Part shown: piece by piece, positions 32,705 through 42,783 of the stretch
Position numbering within the stretch: position 1 is the stretch's first letter
Layout: each line of letters begins with the position of its first letter
Assembly: GCF_014653695.1 (NCBI RefSeq)
Contig: NZ_BNAR01000009.1
Location: 248,001-312,000 of the forward strand
Direction of reading: 5' to 3'
Origin: Lentzea cavernae
GTDB taxonomy: Bacteria; Actinomycetota; Actinomycetes; Mycobacteriales; Pseudonocardiaceae
DNA length: 64,000 nucleotides
Notes under the pieces: generated by a model
Databases searched by the model: none
What the model was told of the DNA's origin: nothing
Seen by the model: the letters and a program-made list of their open reading frames with translations, nothing else
Program-made: the position numbers and the translations under genes

Positions 32705-32733
32705 CGGTCTGGACAGTACAGCGTCCAACTGCG

Positions 32734-32761
32734 ATACAGTGTATTGAACGATACGGTGTAT
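32734..32761. promoter_or_regulatory. Two tandem TetR-type operators
   Basis: ATACA-G-TGTAT (32734-32744) is a perfect 11-bp palindrome, and ATACG-G-TGTAT (32751-32761) repeats it 17 bp later with one change. They lie between the divergent TetR (32704) and monooxygenase (32774) starts. The second ends 1 bp before the GGGAGG Shine-Dalgarno region, so occupancy should block both genes. Confidence 0.75.
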
Positions 32762-32773
32762 TGGGAGGTTGGG

Positions 32774-34258
32774 ATGAAGACTTCGGTGCTGGTGGTCGGA
32801 GGAGGGCTGGCGGGGACGTCGGCGGCGTTGTTCCTCGCGTGGCGCGGGGTGGACGTGACGTTGGTGGAGAAGCATCCGGGCAGCTCACCGCACCCGCGGG
32901 CGATCGGCTTCACGGCGCGGACCGGCGAGATGCTGCGGGCGGTGGGGCTCGAGGCCGGGTTGCCGGCGAGCCGGATGGCGAAGGGCTTCGGCATCCGGCG
33001 GGTGCGCTGCGCGAGCCTGGTCGGGGAGCGGTTCGAGGAGACCTTCTGGTCGCCGCCGGGTGAGGTGTCCGAGATCGAGTACTCGCCGTCCACGGGCGTC
33101 GGGGTGGCCCAGGACCGGATGGAGCCGCTGCTGCGGGACAAGGCCCGTGAGCTCGGCGCGGACATCCGCATGAGCACCCGGATGCTGGAGTTCGCGCAGG
33201 ACGACGACGGCGTCACGGCGATCGTCCAGGGCGACGGCGAGCCGTACGAGATCCGCGCCGGCTACCTGGTCGCGGCCGACGGTCACCGCAGCCCGGTCCG
33301 CGAACACCTCGGCATCACCCGCAGCGGCCGCGGGTACATGCACACCTCCCGCAGCGTGCTGTTCCGCGCGCCGCTGGACGAGTACCTCAAGGACGGCATC
33401 GGTCAGTTCATCGTGGACGGTGTCGGGTTCCTGACGACCTACGGCGACGGCCGCTGGGTCCTCATGCTCGACGACCGCGAGTACGACGAGCCCGAACTGC
33501 GGCAGAAGATCCTCCAGGCCATCGGCCGCGACGACCTCCCCGTCGAGATCGTCACGACGGGCCGCTGGACGATCAGCGCCGCGGTGGCCGACCGGTTCTC
33601 GCAGGGCCGGGTCTTCCTCGCGGGCGACGCCGCGCACACGTTGCCGCCGAGCCGCGGCGGGTTCGGGGCGAACGTCGGCATCGAGGACGCGCACAACCTC
33701 GCCTGGAAGCTCGCCGCCGTGCTGAACGGCGAGTCACGACCGTCCTTGCTGGACACCTACGACGCGGAGCGGCGTCCGGTCGCGACCCTCTGCCACCAGC
33801 AGATCTTCGCGCGCAACGACGGCCACAACCGCGACGGCGAGCCGGAGGACGTGCCGCTGATCGACAACAACGCGATGCACTACGGCGTGCTCTACCGCTC
33901 GGACGCGGTGCTGGGAGCAGGCCCCGAACTGCCGCCGGCGCAGCTCCCCGAGCAGTGGAACGGCCAGCCGGGCACGCGGGCGCCGCACGTGTGGATCGAG
34001 CCCGGCAAGTCCACCTTGGACCTGTTCCAACGCGGCTGGGTGCTCGTTGCCGACCACCCGCAGTGGGAGGAGGCGGCGCAGCAGGCGGGTGTCCGGTACG
34101 AACGGATCGAGCGGCTCGACGTCTTCGGGCTGTCCGCCAAGGGCGCGTCGCTGGTGCGGCCCGACGGGTACGTCGCGTGGCGCTCGGCCGACCTGCCGGA
34201 CGACCCGGCGGCGGCGCTGGAGACCGCCTTCAGCTCGTCTTCTGCAGGAACTCGGTGA
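32774..34258 (+). CDS. FAD-dependent aromatic-type monooxygenase (PheA/TfdB, RdmE/Rox-like)
   Basis: This 494-residue class A flavoprotein monooxygenase has the dinucleotide motif VLVVGGGLAGTSAALFLAWRG, a DG-type motif GYLVAADGHRSPVREHLGI and the second FAD motif GRVFLAGDAAHTLPPSRGGFGANVGIEDAHNLAWKL in pieces. The C-terminal thioredoxin-like domain is present. Family members hydroxylate phenols, polyketides or antibiotics including tetracyclines and rifamycins. The TetR neighbour suggests induction by the substrate, possibly as a detoxification unit. GGGAGG precedes ATG 32774. Confidence 0.9.
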   Translation: MKTSVLVVGGGLAGTSAALFLAWRGVDVTLVEKHPGSSPHPRAIGFTARTGEMLRAVGLEAGLPASRMAKGFGIRRVRCASLVGERFEETFWSPPGEVSEIEYSPSTGVGVAQDRMEPLLRDKARELGADIRMSTRMLEFAQDDDGVTAIVQGDGEPYEIRAGYLVAADGHRSPVREHLGITRSGRGYMHTSRSVLFRAPLDEYLKDGIGQFIVDGVGFLTTYGDGRWVLMLDDREYDEPELRQKILQAIGRDDLPVEIVTTGRWTISAAVADRFSQGRVFLAGDAAHTLPPSRGGFGANVGIEDAHNLAWKLAAVLNGESRPSLLDTYDAERRPVATLCHQQIFARNDGHNRDGEPEDVPLIDNNAMHYGVLYRSDAVLGAGPELPPAQLPEQWNGQPGTRAPHVWIEPGKSTLDLFQRGWVLVADHPQWEEAAQQAGVRYERIERLDVFGLSAKGASLVRPDGYVAWRSADLPDDPAAALETAFSSSSAGTR

Positions 34259-35123
34259 TCAGCCTGCTCGTGGTGTGGGACGCCTCCTGGTTCGGGAAGT
34301 GCCCCACCTCGGGCAGGTAGCGGAACTCCGACTCGGGCCCGAGCCACGGCAGCGAGTCGCGCGCCGCCGACTCCAGCACGATCGGGTCCAGCGAGCCGTG
34401 GATCTGCAGCACCGGCACCTGCATCGGCTTGTCGACGGCCTCGGCGAACCGGCGGCCGTCGCTGCGGATCTGCGAGCGCACCGCCCAGCGGTAGTACTCG
34501 AGCGAGCTGTGGGCGACGCCCGGCACGGTCATCGCCTGCCGGCAGCGGCGGATGACCTCGTCGAACTCCGGCGCCGACCGCCACTTCGGGCCCGACCACG
34601 CGGACAGCAGCTTGGCGACCTGCAGGCCGTTCTCGCCGGTCAGCCAGCGTTCGGGGTGGATCGGCAGCTGGAAGCGCAGCACGTGCGAGTTCGTCCGCGG
34701 GTGCCTTCGGAACGCCCGGCGCGTCATCAGGGGGTGCGGTGCGGACAGCACCGAGATCGACGAGACCACGCGAGGGTGCAGGGCGCCGACCGTCCACGCG
34801 ATGGAGCCGCCCCACGCATGACCCACCAGGTGCGCGCGCTGGGCGCCGAGCGCCTTGACCAGTCCGGCGATGTCACCCGCGAGGGTGAAGCCGTCGTAGC
34901 CGCGCGGGGGTTTGTCCGAGTCGCCGTAGCCGCGCAGGTCGACCGCCACCGCGCGGTAGCCGGCCTCGGCCAGCGCGGTCAGCTGGTGCCGCCACGACCA
35001 CCAGAACTCGGGGAACCCGTGCAGGAGCAGCACGAGAGGGCCCTCGCCGAGCTCGGCGACGTGCAGGCGGATGCCGTTGGCCGAGACGTCGCGGTGAGTC
35101 CAGGGACCCGCGACCCGCACCAC
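34230..35123 (-). CDS. Alpha/beta hydrolase, epoxide hydrolase (EphE-like)
   Basis: This soluble alpha/beta hydrolase shows LLLHGFPEFWWSWRHQL (HGxP oxyanion motif), GHAWGGSIAW (nucleophile Asp replaced in position by the G-H-A-W-G-G motif, see below), HGSLDPIV and the final His in EVGHFPNQEA. In epoxide hydrolases the nucleophile motif reads G-x-D-x-G; here the central residue is Ala-Trp, so the usual Asp is not where expected and catalysis is uncertain. Start uncertain: GTG 35123 is annotated, but CTG 35147 overlaps the upstream stop and has AGGGG 9 nt before it. The position matches Rv3670 (ephE). Confidence 0.75.
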   Translation of the reverse strand: MVRVAGPWTHRDVSANGIRLHVAELGEGPLVLLLHGFPEFWWSWRHQLTALAEAGYRAVAVDLRGYGDSDKPPRGYDGFTLAGDIAGLVKALGAQRAHLVGHAWGGSIAWTVGALHPRVVSSISVLSAPHPLMTRRAFRRHPRTNSHVLRFQLPIHPERWLTGENGLQVAKLLSAWSGPKWRSAPEFDEVIRRCRQAMTVPGVAHSSLEYYRWAVRSQIRSDGRRFAEAVDKPMQVPVLQIHGSLDPIVLESAARDSLPWLGPESEFRYLPEVGHFPNQEASHTTSRLITEFLQKTS

Positions 35124-35143
35124 CGACGGGTCGGGTTTGCGGC

Positions 35144-35599
35144 TCAGTTGTCGTCGCCCCTGCGCTGGGAGTCGCGGTGGGTGAGGGCCGCGACCGTGTC
35201 CTTCGCGGCCGCGATCGACTTCTCGGGCGCCCTGATCTTCTTGACCTTGCGGTAGCCGAGGAAGGCGAACGCGACGGCGGTCAGCAGCATCACGGCGAAG
35301 ACGAGCCCGAAGCCCGCCCAGTAGCCCCAGCCGAACCACTCGGCGAAGCCGAACCCGAGGGCCATGAACAGGAAGAACAGGCTGAAGCACAGCACGGTCA
35401 GCGCGACGATGAAGAAGACGCTGCCCTTGACGCCCTTCTTGATCTCCTTGGTGATCTCGCCCTTGGCGAGCTCGACCTCTGCTCTGACGAGGGTCGACAC
35501 GTGCGCGGTCGCGTCGCGGACGAGGCCGCCGATCGAGGCCTCGGCGGTGGGGTCGTCTGCGGTCAGCGGAATCGACGCGATGTGCTCCCTGGTGGTCAC
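35144..35599 (-). CDS. Phage-holin-superfamily-III-like membrane protein
   Basis: This 151-residue protein has an amphipathic N-terminal part (SIGGLVRDATAHVSTLVRAEVELAKGEITKEIKKG) followed by two transmembrane segments (about residues 62-85 and 91-115) and a basic tail. This is the actinobacterial phage holin family (Actinobacterial Holin-X, holin superfamily III), which is chromosomal and not evidence of a prophage. Function is unknown, perhaps membrane organisation. GTG 35599 overlaps the nhaA stop by 4 bp. It corresponds in place to Rv3669. Confidence 0.85.
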   Translation of the reverse strand: MTTREHIASIPLTADDPTAEASIGGLVRDATAHVSTLVRAEVELAKGEITKEIKKGVKGSVFFIVALTVLCFSLFFLFMALGFGFAEWFGWGYWAGFGLVFAVMLLTAVAFAFLGYRKVKKIRAPEKSIAAAKDTVAALTHRDSQRRGDDN

Positions 35600-36753
35600 C
35601 CGGACATCGTGCCATGCGCCCGGCCGCGACGAATGAGCAACACCGCGGCGAGCAGCGACGCGATCATCGAGGCGAACAACACAGCGGCCTTCGCGGTCTC
35701 CGGGGTTTCGAGTGACAGGTCGGCGATCAGCAGGCTGACGGTGAACCCGACCCCGCCCAGCGTCGCCACCGCCACGATGTCGCGCGGTCCCGCCCCGGAG
35801 GGCCACACGGCGGCCTTCATCCACACGGCGAGTGCCGAGGCGCCCACGATCCCGATCACCTTGCCGACGACCAGACCCACCATCACGCCGATCGCGATCT
35901 TGTCCGAGAAGAGCTTCCCGAACGCCTCCGCGCCCACCGGCACACCCGCCGCGAACAGCGCGAACATCGGCACCGCCACCCCGGCCGACCACGGCTGCAA
36001 CCGGTGTTCCAGCCGCACCGCCGGGGCGTCGGCCTCGTACGGGTCGCGCTTCACCCGCGTCAGCAACGCCAGCGCGACGCCCGCGATCGTGGCGTGGACA
36101 CCCGATTCGTGCATGAACCACCAGGTGGCGAGCGCGATCGGCACGTAGATCCACGGACTGGTGACGCGCTTGTGCTGCAGGAACCAGTACAACGCCAGCA
36201 ACAACACAACCGCACCCGCCGCGAGCAGGTTGAACTTCGCCGTGAACAGGACCGCGATCACGACGATCGCCCCCAGGTCGTCCACGACGGCCAGCGACAG
36301 CAGGAACACCCGCAGGCTCGACGGCAGTCCGGACGCCGTCAGCGCCAGCACCCCCAGCGCGAACGCGATGTCCGTCGCGACGGGGATCGCCCAAGCCTTC
36401 TCGATGCCGGGCTGGCCCCAGCCGATCCCGAGCGCGATCAGCGCGGGAACGATCATCCCGCCGATCGCAGCGACGATCGGCAGCACCGCGGCCTTGAAGT
36501 TCGACAGCTCACCGACGACGAGTTCGCGCTTGAGCTCGAGGCCGGCGACGAAGAAGAAGACCGCGAGGAGGCCGTCCTTGGCCCAGTCGCCGACGCTCAA
36601 CGGTCCGAGGTGCAGGTCCCGCAGCCCGAAGTAGGCGGGGGAGAGCGGGGAGTTGGCCCACAGCAACGCGACGGCCGTGGCGCCGAGCAGCACTGTGCCG
36701 CCCACGGTTTCCGTGCGCAGATAACGGGCGAAGTCGGCGATCTTGCGAGGCAA
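35596..36753 (-). CDS. nhaA: Na+/H+ antiporter NhaA
   Basis: NhaA exchanges cytoplasmic Na+ or Li+ for external protons to control pH and salt. The 385-residue protein has about 12 helices and the paired aspartates of the ion site in LSLAVVDDLGAIVVIAVLF, plus ATDIAFALGVL and the C-terminal VGFTVSLLIADL with conserved Lys/Asp surroundings. The start is TTG 36753 with GGAG 5 nt upstream. It leads the coupled group nhaA, holin-like, epoxide-hydrolase-like on the minus strand. Confidence 0.95.
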   Translation of the reverse strand: MPRKIADFARYLRTETVGGTVLLGATAVALLWANSPLSPAYFGLRDLHLGPLSVGDWAKDGLLAVFFFVAGLELKRELVVGELSNFKAAVLPIVAAIGGMIVPALIALGIGWGQPGIEKAWAIPVATDIAFALGVLALTASGLPSSLRVFLLSLAVVDDLGAIVVIAVLFTAKFNLLAAGAVVLLLALYWFLQHKRVTSPWIYVPIALATWWFMHESGVHATIAGVALALLTRVKRDPYEADAPAVRLEHRLQPWSAGVAVPMFALFAAGVPVGAEAFGKLFSDKIAIGVMVGLVVGKVIGIVGASALAVWMKAAVWPSGAGPRDIVAVATLGGVGFTVSLLIADLSLETPETAKAAVLFASMIASLLAAVLLIRRGRAHGTMSG

Positions 36754-36836
36754 AGCGGCTCCGGGGCGGTCGTCGGGTACACGAATACTCGTGCCGACCA
36801 GACTTCCCGGCTCACCTGGATGGAATCTTAACGCGA

Positions 36837-36864
36837 ACGGGCGCCCTCAGGTGAGGACGCCCGT
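36837..36864 (-). terminator. Terminator after acs
   Basis: ACGGGCG (36837-36843) with CGCCCGT (36858-36864) and inner CCTCA (36845-36849) with TGAGG (36852-36856) form a stem with a 2-base loop and one bulge on each side. It lies 17 bp past the acs stop, followed leftwards by TTCGCGTTAAGATT. Confidence 0.75.
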
Positions 36865-36880
36865 CACGTTCGAAGCCAGA

Positions 36881-38863
<1,983 letters not shown>

Positions 38864-38982
38864 GGTGCGAGACCTCCTGGAAAGTCCAGACCTGTCGTGG
38901 ATGCGGGTACTGACCGTAGTGCGAGCCAGTTCACTTCCAACAGGTTCCTCCCCAAAAAGGTTCAGACCAATTTGGGGCGGGC

Positions 38983-39008
38983 GGTTACACGGCTGTCACT
39001 GTGTAACC
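38983..39008. promoter_or_regulatory. Inverted repeat upstream of acs
   Basis: GGTTACAC (38983-38990) and GTGTAACC (39001-39008) form a perfect 8-bp inverted repeat with a 10-bp spacer, 120 bp before acs. On the plus strand it is followed by CGTTTTGTC, so it could also be a terminator for an unseen rightward transcript. An operator for acs is the simpler reading. Confidence 0.45.
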
Positions 39009-39122
39009 CGTTTTGTCTGGTCCAGGCACGTGTGGCGCGTTGAACGGGCACGGTTGCGCGCTCAACGGTCCGGCCAGTGAGCTGGGTCACGGGTTTCACC
39101 TGGTCAGGTACTCTGCGCGACC

Positions 39123-39851
39123 GTGACCGATCCTCTCGCTCCGCTGCTTTCCTTGCCCGGCGTGGCAGACGCCGCGAACGCCGCCAAGGACGCCGTCTTC
39201 CAGGTGCACCGCCATCGGGTGAACCTGCGCGGGTGGGCCACGACGGCGGCGGAAGCGTCCGTGCGCGCGGCCCGCGCGTCGGCCGCTCTGGAGGGCGGTC
39301 CGACCGACATCCCGGAGTCCGGCGAGGTCTCGGATCCCGTGCTGGCGGGGTCTTTGCGGATCGCGGAGGCGCTGGGCGGACTCGTCGCCACGTGGCAGCG
39401 CGCGCCGTTGCAGGCCCTCGCGCGGTTGCACGTTCTCGCCGCCGCGGACCTGACTTCCGACGTCGGACGGCCGCGCGTCTCTGAGGACGTGTCGCAGCGG
39501 CTCGACATGCTCGGCTCGCTGGTGACCGGCGGGACGTCCGTGCCGGCGCCGATCGTCGTCGCGGTGGTGCACGGCGAACTGCTCGGGCTGGCGCCGTTCG
39601 ACGTCGCCAACGGTGTGGTCGCGCGGGCGGCCGCGCGGATGACGTCGATCTCCACCGGGCTCGACCCGAAGGGCCTCGGTGTGCCGGAAGTGGCGTGCCT
39701 GCGCCGTTCGGCGGAGTACGAGGCCGCGTCGGTGGCGTTCGCGTCGGGGACGCTGGAAGGCCTGGCCCAGTGGATCCTGTTCGTGTGCTCGTCGCTGGAG
39801 GCGGGCGCCCGCGAGGCCAAGAGCATCGCGGACGCCGCATCCGCTAGTTGA
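39123..39851 (+). CDS. Fic-fold protein with degenerate catalytic motif and intact inhibitory motif
   Basis: This 242-residue protein is usually called hypothetical or oxidoreductase. Residues 157-168 read APFDVANGVVAR where an active Fic enzyme has HPFxxGNGRxxR: the catalytic His, one Gly and the first Arg are replaced, while PF, NG and the last Arg remain. A preceding His150 (VVHGELLGL) fits the Fic helix. Residues 53-58, SAALEG, match the inhibitory (S/T)xxxE(G/N) motif of class II Fic proteins. It is therefore probably an inactive or repurposed Fic. A -10-like TACTCT 8 nt before GTG 39123 suggests a leaderless mRNA. Confidence 0.65.
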   Translation: MTDPLAPLLSLPGVADAANAAKDAVFQVHRHRVNLRGWATTAAEASVRAARASAALEGGPTDIPESGEVSDPVLAGSLRIAEALGGLVATWQRAPLQALARLHVLAAADLTSDVGRPRVSEDVSQRLDMLGSLVTGGTSVPAPIVVAVVHGELLGLAPFDVANGVVARAAARMTSISTGLDPKGLGVPEVACLRRSAEYEAASVAFASGTLEGLAQWILFVCSSLEAGAREAKSIADAASAS

Positions 39852-40944
39852 CGATCTCCGCCAGCACTTCGGCGGCCTTGATCGCGTCCTGGTCGGTGAC
39901 GTAGAGCGGGGCGAACCCGAACCGCAGGACGTCCGGCGGCCGGTGGTCGCCGATGACCCCGCGCGCGATCAGCTCGTCCATGACGGCCCTGGCATCGGGG
40001 CAGCGCACCGAGATCTGGTTGCCGCGGTTCTCCGGGGTGATCACTTCCAGGCTCGTGAGCTTCTCGACGTGCTCGCGGAACAACGCGGTCAGCGCGAGGC
40101 CGCGCTCGCGCAGTTCGGCGAGGTCGACCTCGTCCCAGACGTCCAGCGCCGCGTCGAGTGCCAGCATCGACAGGATGTCCGGCGTGCCGACCCGTGCGCG
40201 CGCGATGCCGGGATCCGGTTCGTAGGACGACTTCATGCCGAACGGCTCGCGGTGCCCGTTCCAGCCCGAGAGCGGGTTCTCGAAGCTCGCCTGCCTGTGC
40301 TTCGGCACGTAGATGAACGCCGGCGAGCCCGGTCCGCCGTTGAGGAACTTGTAGGTGCAGCCGATCGCGAAGTCGACCTGGAGCGCGTCCAGCTCGATGG
40401 GCAGCACGCCCGCGCTGTGGCAGAGGTCCCAGACCACCTGCGCGCCAACGGCATGCGCCTGCTCGGTGAGCGCCTTCATGTCGTGCAGCTGCCCGGTCCG
40501 GTAGTCGACCTGGTTGAGCAGCACGACCGCGGTGTCCCCGGTCAGGTCCAAAGAGGACGGATGCGCGGCGCGGATCTTCATGCCCGTCAACGAGGCCACG
40601 GACTGCGCGATGTAACCGTCGGTCGGGAACGTCGACTCGTCGCACACGATCTCGGTGCGGTCGGTGCCCTTCACGGCGCCCATCAACGCCTTGAAGACGT
40701 TGACCGACGTCGAGTCACCGACGACGACCTGACCTTCCGCGGCGCCGATCAGCCGGCCGACGCGGTCGCCGACCCGTTGCGGCGCCTCCCACCAGCCCTC
40801 GGACCACGACCGGATCAGCCGCGTTCCCCACTGGTGCGCAACGACTTCCTGCATGCGGGCGGCGACGTGCCTCGGTGGTGCGCCGAGGGAGTTGCCGTCG
40901 AGGTAGATGACACCTTCGGGAATGTCGAACAGCTCACGCCTCAC
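39844..40944 (-). CDS. kynU: Kynureninase
   Basis: Kynureninase is a PLP enzyme cleaving kynurenine to anthranilate and alanine. The 366-residue protein shows IYLDGNSLGAPP at its start, DLCHSAGVLPIEL (PLP Asp) and the Schiff-base Lys in GCTYKFLNGGPGSPAF. GTG 40944 overlaps the stop of the dioxygenase gene by 4 bp, so the two are coupled. Together they perform the first and third steps of tryptophan breakdown; kynurenine formamidase is absent from the window. The 3' end overlaps the Fic-like gene by 8 bp. Confidence 0.93.
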   Translation of the reverse strand: MRRELFDIPEGVIYLDGNSLGAPPRHVAARMQEVVAHQWGTRLIRSWSEGWWEAPQRVGDRVGRLIGAAEGQVVVGDSTSVNVFKALMGAVKGTDRTEIVCDESTFPTDGYIAQSVASLTGMKIRAAHPSSLDLTGDTAVVLLNQVDYRTGQLHDMKALTEQAHAVGAQVVWDLCHSAGVLPIELDALQVDFAIGCTYKFLNGGPGSPAFIYVPKHRQASFENPLSGWNGHREPFGMKSSYEPDPGIARARVGTPDILSMLALDAALDVWDEVDLAELRERGLALTALFREHVEKLTSLEVITPENRGNQISVRCPDARAVMDELIARGVIGDHRPPDVLRFGFAPLYVTDQDAIKAAEVLAEIVN

Positions 40945-41756
40945 ACGTAGCTCCTCGCGGTCCACAGCTCGGGGAACACCGCTCGTTGGGTGCGCTTCTC
41001 CAGCCATGCAACACCAGCGGAGCCGCCCGTGCCGACCTTCGAGCCCATCGACCGCCGGGTCGCGAGCAGGTGGTCGTAGCGCCAGCGCGCGAACTCCTCG
41101 GCGATGTCGGTCAGCGCCTCGCCCAGCTCCAGCAGGTCGCGGTCGTCGCCGCGGTAGATCGCCGCCCACACCTGCTCGACCTCGGCCGACGGCTCGTAGG
41201 CCTGGGTCAGGTCGCGGTCGAGCACGGTCTGGGGGATGTCGAAACCCCTGCGCCGCAACGCGGCCAGCACGTCGTCGTAGAGCGACGGCTCACCGAGCGA
41301 CTTCTCCAGCTGGTCGTGCATCGCCGGCACGGCCCGGTGCGGCACGAGCATCGACCGGGACTTCTCGCCGAGCAGGAACTCCATCTCGCGGTACATGCCG
41401 CTCTGGAACCCGGAGCCCTCGCCGAGCGCGTCGCGGAACGAGTTGAACTCGGTCGGCGTCATCCGCGCGATCGGCCGCCACGCCGCGGACAGCGCCTGGA
41501 GGTGCAGGTCGGAACGGCGGAGGGTGCGGACGGCGGCGCGGAGGTCGTCGGCGCGCAGCTCGGTCTGCGCCTGGCGCCACTCGAAGCAGAGCAGGCCGAA
41601 GTACAGCTCCATCACCTGCGTGATGACCAGGAACGACATCTCGCGCGGATCTTTGGACCACTGCTGTTGAAGGGTGTGCAGCACCGACGCGTGCACGTAG
41701 TCCTCGTACGGCGTGGTGCCGCCGAAATCCAGCTTGGGGGACACGGGGCAGCTCAT
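40941..41756 (-). CDS. kynA: Tryptophan 2,3-dioxygenase
   Basis: This heme enzyme opens the indole ring of tryptophan to N-formylkynurenine. The 271-residue length is usual for bacteria. Features: FGGTTPYEDYVHASVL, EMSFLVITQVMELYFGLL, FQSGMYREMEFLLGEKS and RWRYDHLLATRRSMGSKVGTGGS in parts, including the proximal heme His in YDH. It is the first gene of the kyn pair and divergent from an Lrp/AsnC regulator, with GAACGC-type half-sites in between. Anthranilate from the pathway could feed secondary metabolites, quinolones or catabolism. Confidence 0.95.
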   Translation of the reverse strand: MSCPVSPKLDFGGTTPYEDYVHASVLHTLQQQWSKDPREMSFLVITQVMELYFGLLCFEWRQAQTELRADDLRAAVRTLRRSDLHLQALSAAWRPIARMTPTEFNSFRDALGEGSGFQSGMYREMEFLLGEKSRSMLVPHRAVPAMHDQLEKSLGEPSLYDDVLAALRRRGFDIPQTVLDRDLTQAYEPSAEVEQVWAAIYRGDDRDLLELGEALTDIAEEFARWRYDHLLATRRSMGSKVGTGGSAGVAWLEKRTQRAVFPELWTARSYV

Positions 41757-41804
41757 GGGTAAATCGTCGCTCGAACGGCCCGTCACCTGAATGGGCGACG
41801 AAAG

Positions 41805-41861
41805 GCGTTCGCGCCGAACTTCTTGCGAACGCAAAACGAATCGCCGAGTAGCTTTGCGTTC
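41805..41861. promoter_or_regulatory. Lrp-type operator array between kynA and its regulator
   Basis: GCGTTCG (41805-41811), CGAACGC (41826-41832) and TTTGCGTTC (41853-41861) are related half-sites in alternating orientation. GAACGCAAA (41827-41835) and TTTGCGTTC form a perfect 9-bp inverted repeat around a 17-bp spacer. The array fills the gap between the divergent starts at 41756 and 41862, as expected for a multimeric Lrp/AsnC regulator. Confidence 0.7.
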
Positions 41862-42302
41862 ATGTTGGACGAGGTGGACAAGGCCCTGTTGGAGGCGCTC
41901 CAAGAGGATGCGCGGCTGTCGTACAACGAGCTGGCGCGCCGGGTCCACGTCTCGCCGCCGACGGTCGCCCAGCGGGTCCGCCGGCTGGAGAACATGGGCG
42001 CGATCACCGGCTATCGCGCCGTGGTCGACCCCACCGTCGTCGGACGGCCGGTCGTCGCGTTGGTGCGCATGAAGTGCTACGGCCCTCGTTGCATCACGGT
42101 GCATCCCGAGCTGCTCGACGACCTCCCCGAGGTGGTCGAGGTCGTGCGGCTGACGGGGGACATCTGCTCGGTTGTGAAGGTCGTCACGACGTCCATCATC
42201 GAGTTGGAACGGCTGCTGGTCCGGCTGGCGGCGCACGGGGAGACGTCCAGCGCAATGGTGCTGTCGACGCCGATCCCGTGGCGCCCGGTGTTGCCCGGAT
42301 AA
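41862..42302 (+). CDS. Lrp/AsnC-family regulator of the kynurenine genes
   Basis: This 146-residue protein has an N-terminal HTH (LDEVDKALLEALQEDARLSYNELARRVHVSPPTVAQRVRRLE) and a C-terminal RAM/ferredoxin-like ligand domain. ATG 41862 is preferred over an upstream in-frame start because the HTH begins there and the operator arm ends immediately before it. By analogy with KynR, an Lrp-type activator responding to kynurenine, it likely controls kynA-kynU. That link is inferred from position and operator, not proven. Confidence 0.9.
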   Translation: MLDEVDKALLEALQEDARLSYNELARRVHVSPPTVAQRVRRLENMGAITGYRAVVDPTVVGRPVVALVRMKCYGPRCITVHPELLDDLPEVVEVVRLTGDICSVVKVVTTSIIELERLLVRLAAHGETSSAMVLSTPIPWRPVLPG

Positions 42303-42340
42303 CATGCATCTGAGATTCCAATTAAGCTAACCTCGATCTT

Positions 42341-42772
42341 GTGAGGCTGACCAAGAGCACCGACATCGCACTTCGGATCGTGATGCGCCTGGCCGTCGCC
42401 GGCTCGGCGAACCCGACCACGCGCGAGGTCGCCGCGGTCATGGACGTGCAGTACACCCACGCGGCCAAGGTCGTCGCCCAGCTCCAGCACCTCGGAGTGG
42501 TCGAGGCCCGGCGCGGCCGGGGCGGTGGGCTCACGCTCACCGACGCGGGCCGGGCGGGATCGATCGGCCACCTGGTGCGCCGGTTGGAAGGTGTCGGCGA
42601 CGTCGTGGACTGCGAAGGCGACGTGCCGTGCCCGTTGGCCGGTGCCTGCCGGCTGCGGCGCGCGCTGCGCCAGGCCCAGGAAGCTTTCTACGCCTCGCTC
42701 GATCCACTGAGCGTCGAGGACCTCGTCGCTGATCCCACCGGTCCCGTTCTGCTCTCCCTGGGGCAGAAGTGA
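42341..42772 (+). CDS. nsrR: Rrf2-family regulator, NsrR-like nitric-oxide sensor
   Basis: This 143-residue Rrf2 protein has a winged helix (RLTKSTDIALRIVMRLA...TREVAAVMDVQYTHAAKVVAQLQHLG) and three clustered cysteines (CEGDVPCPLAGAC) that ligate an iron-sulfur cluster. NsrR represses NO-detoxifying genes until NO damages its cluster. The gene directly downstream encodes Hmp, the classic target, and the stop is followed by its ribosome binding site. TAACCT (42328-42333) 7 nt before GTG 42341 suggests a leaderless transcript. Confidence 0.92.
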   Translation: MRLTKSTDIALRIVMRLAVAGSANPTTREVAAVMDVQYTHAAKVVAQLQHLGVVEARRGRGGGLTLTDAGRAGSIGHLVRRLEGVGDVVDCEGDVPCPLAGACRLRRALRQAQEAFYASLDPLSVEDLVADPTGPVLLSLGQK

Positions 42773-42783
42773 GGAGCACGTCG

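Noticed and set aside
35144..35599. Prophage or lysis module suggested by the holin-family protein
   Set aside because: No phage structural, integrase or lysin genes are near, and this holin family is chromosomal in actinobacteria.
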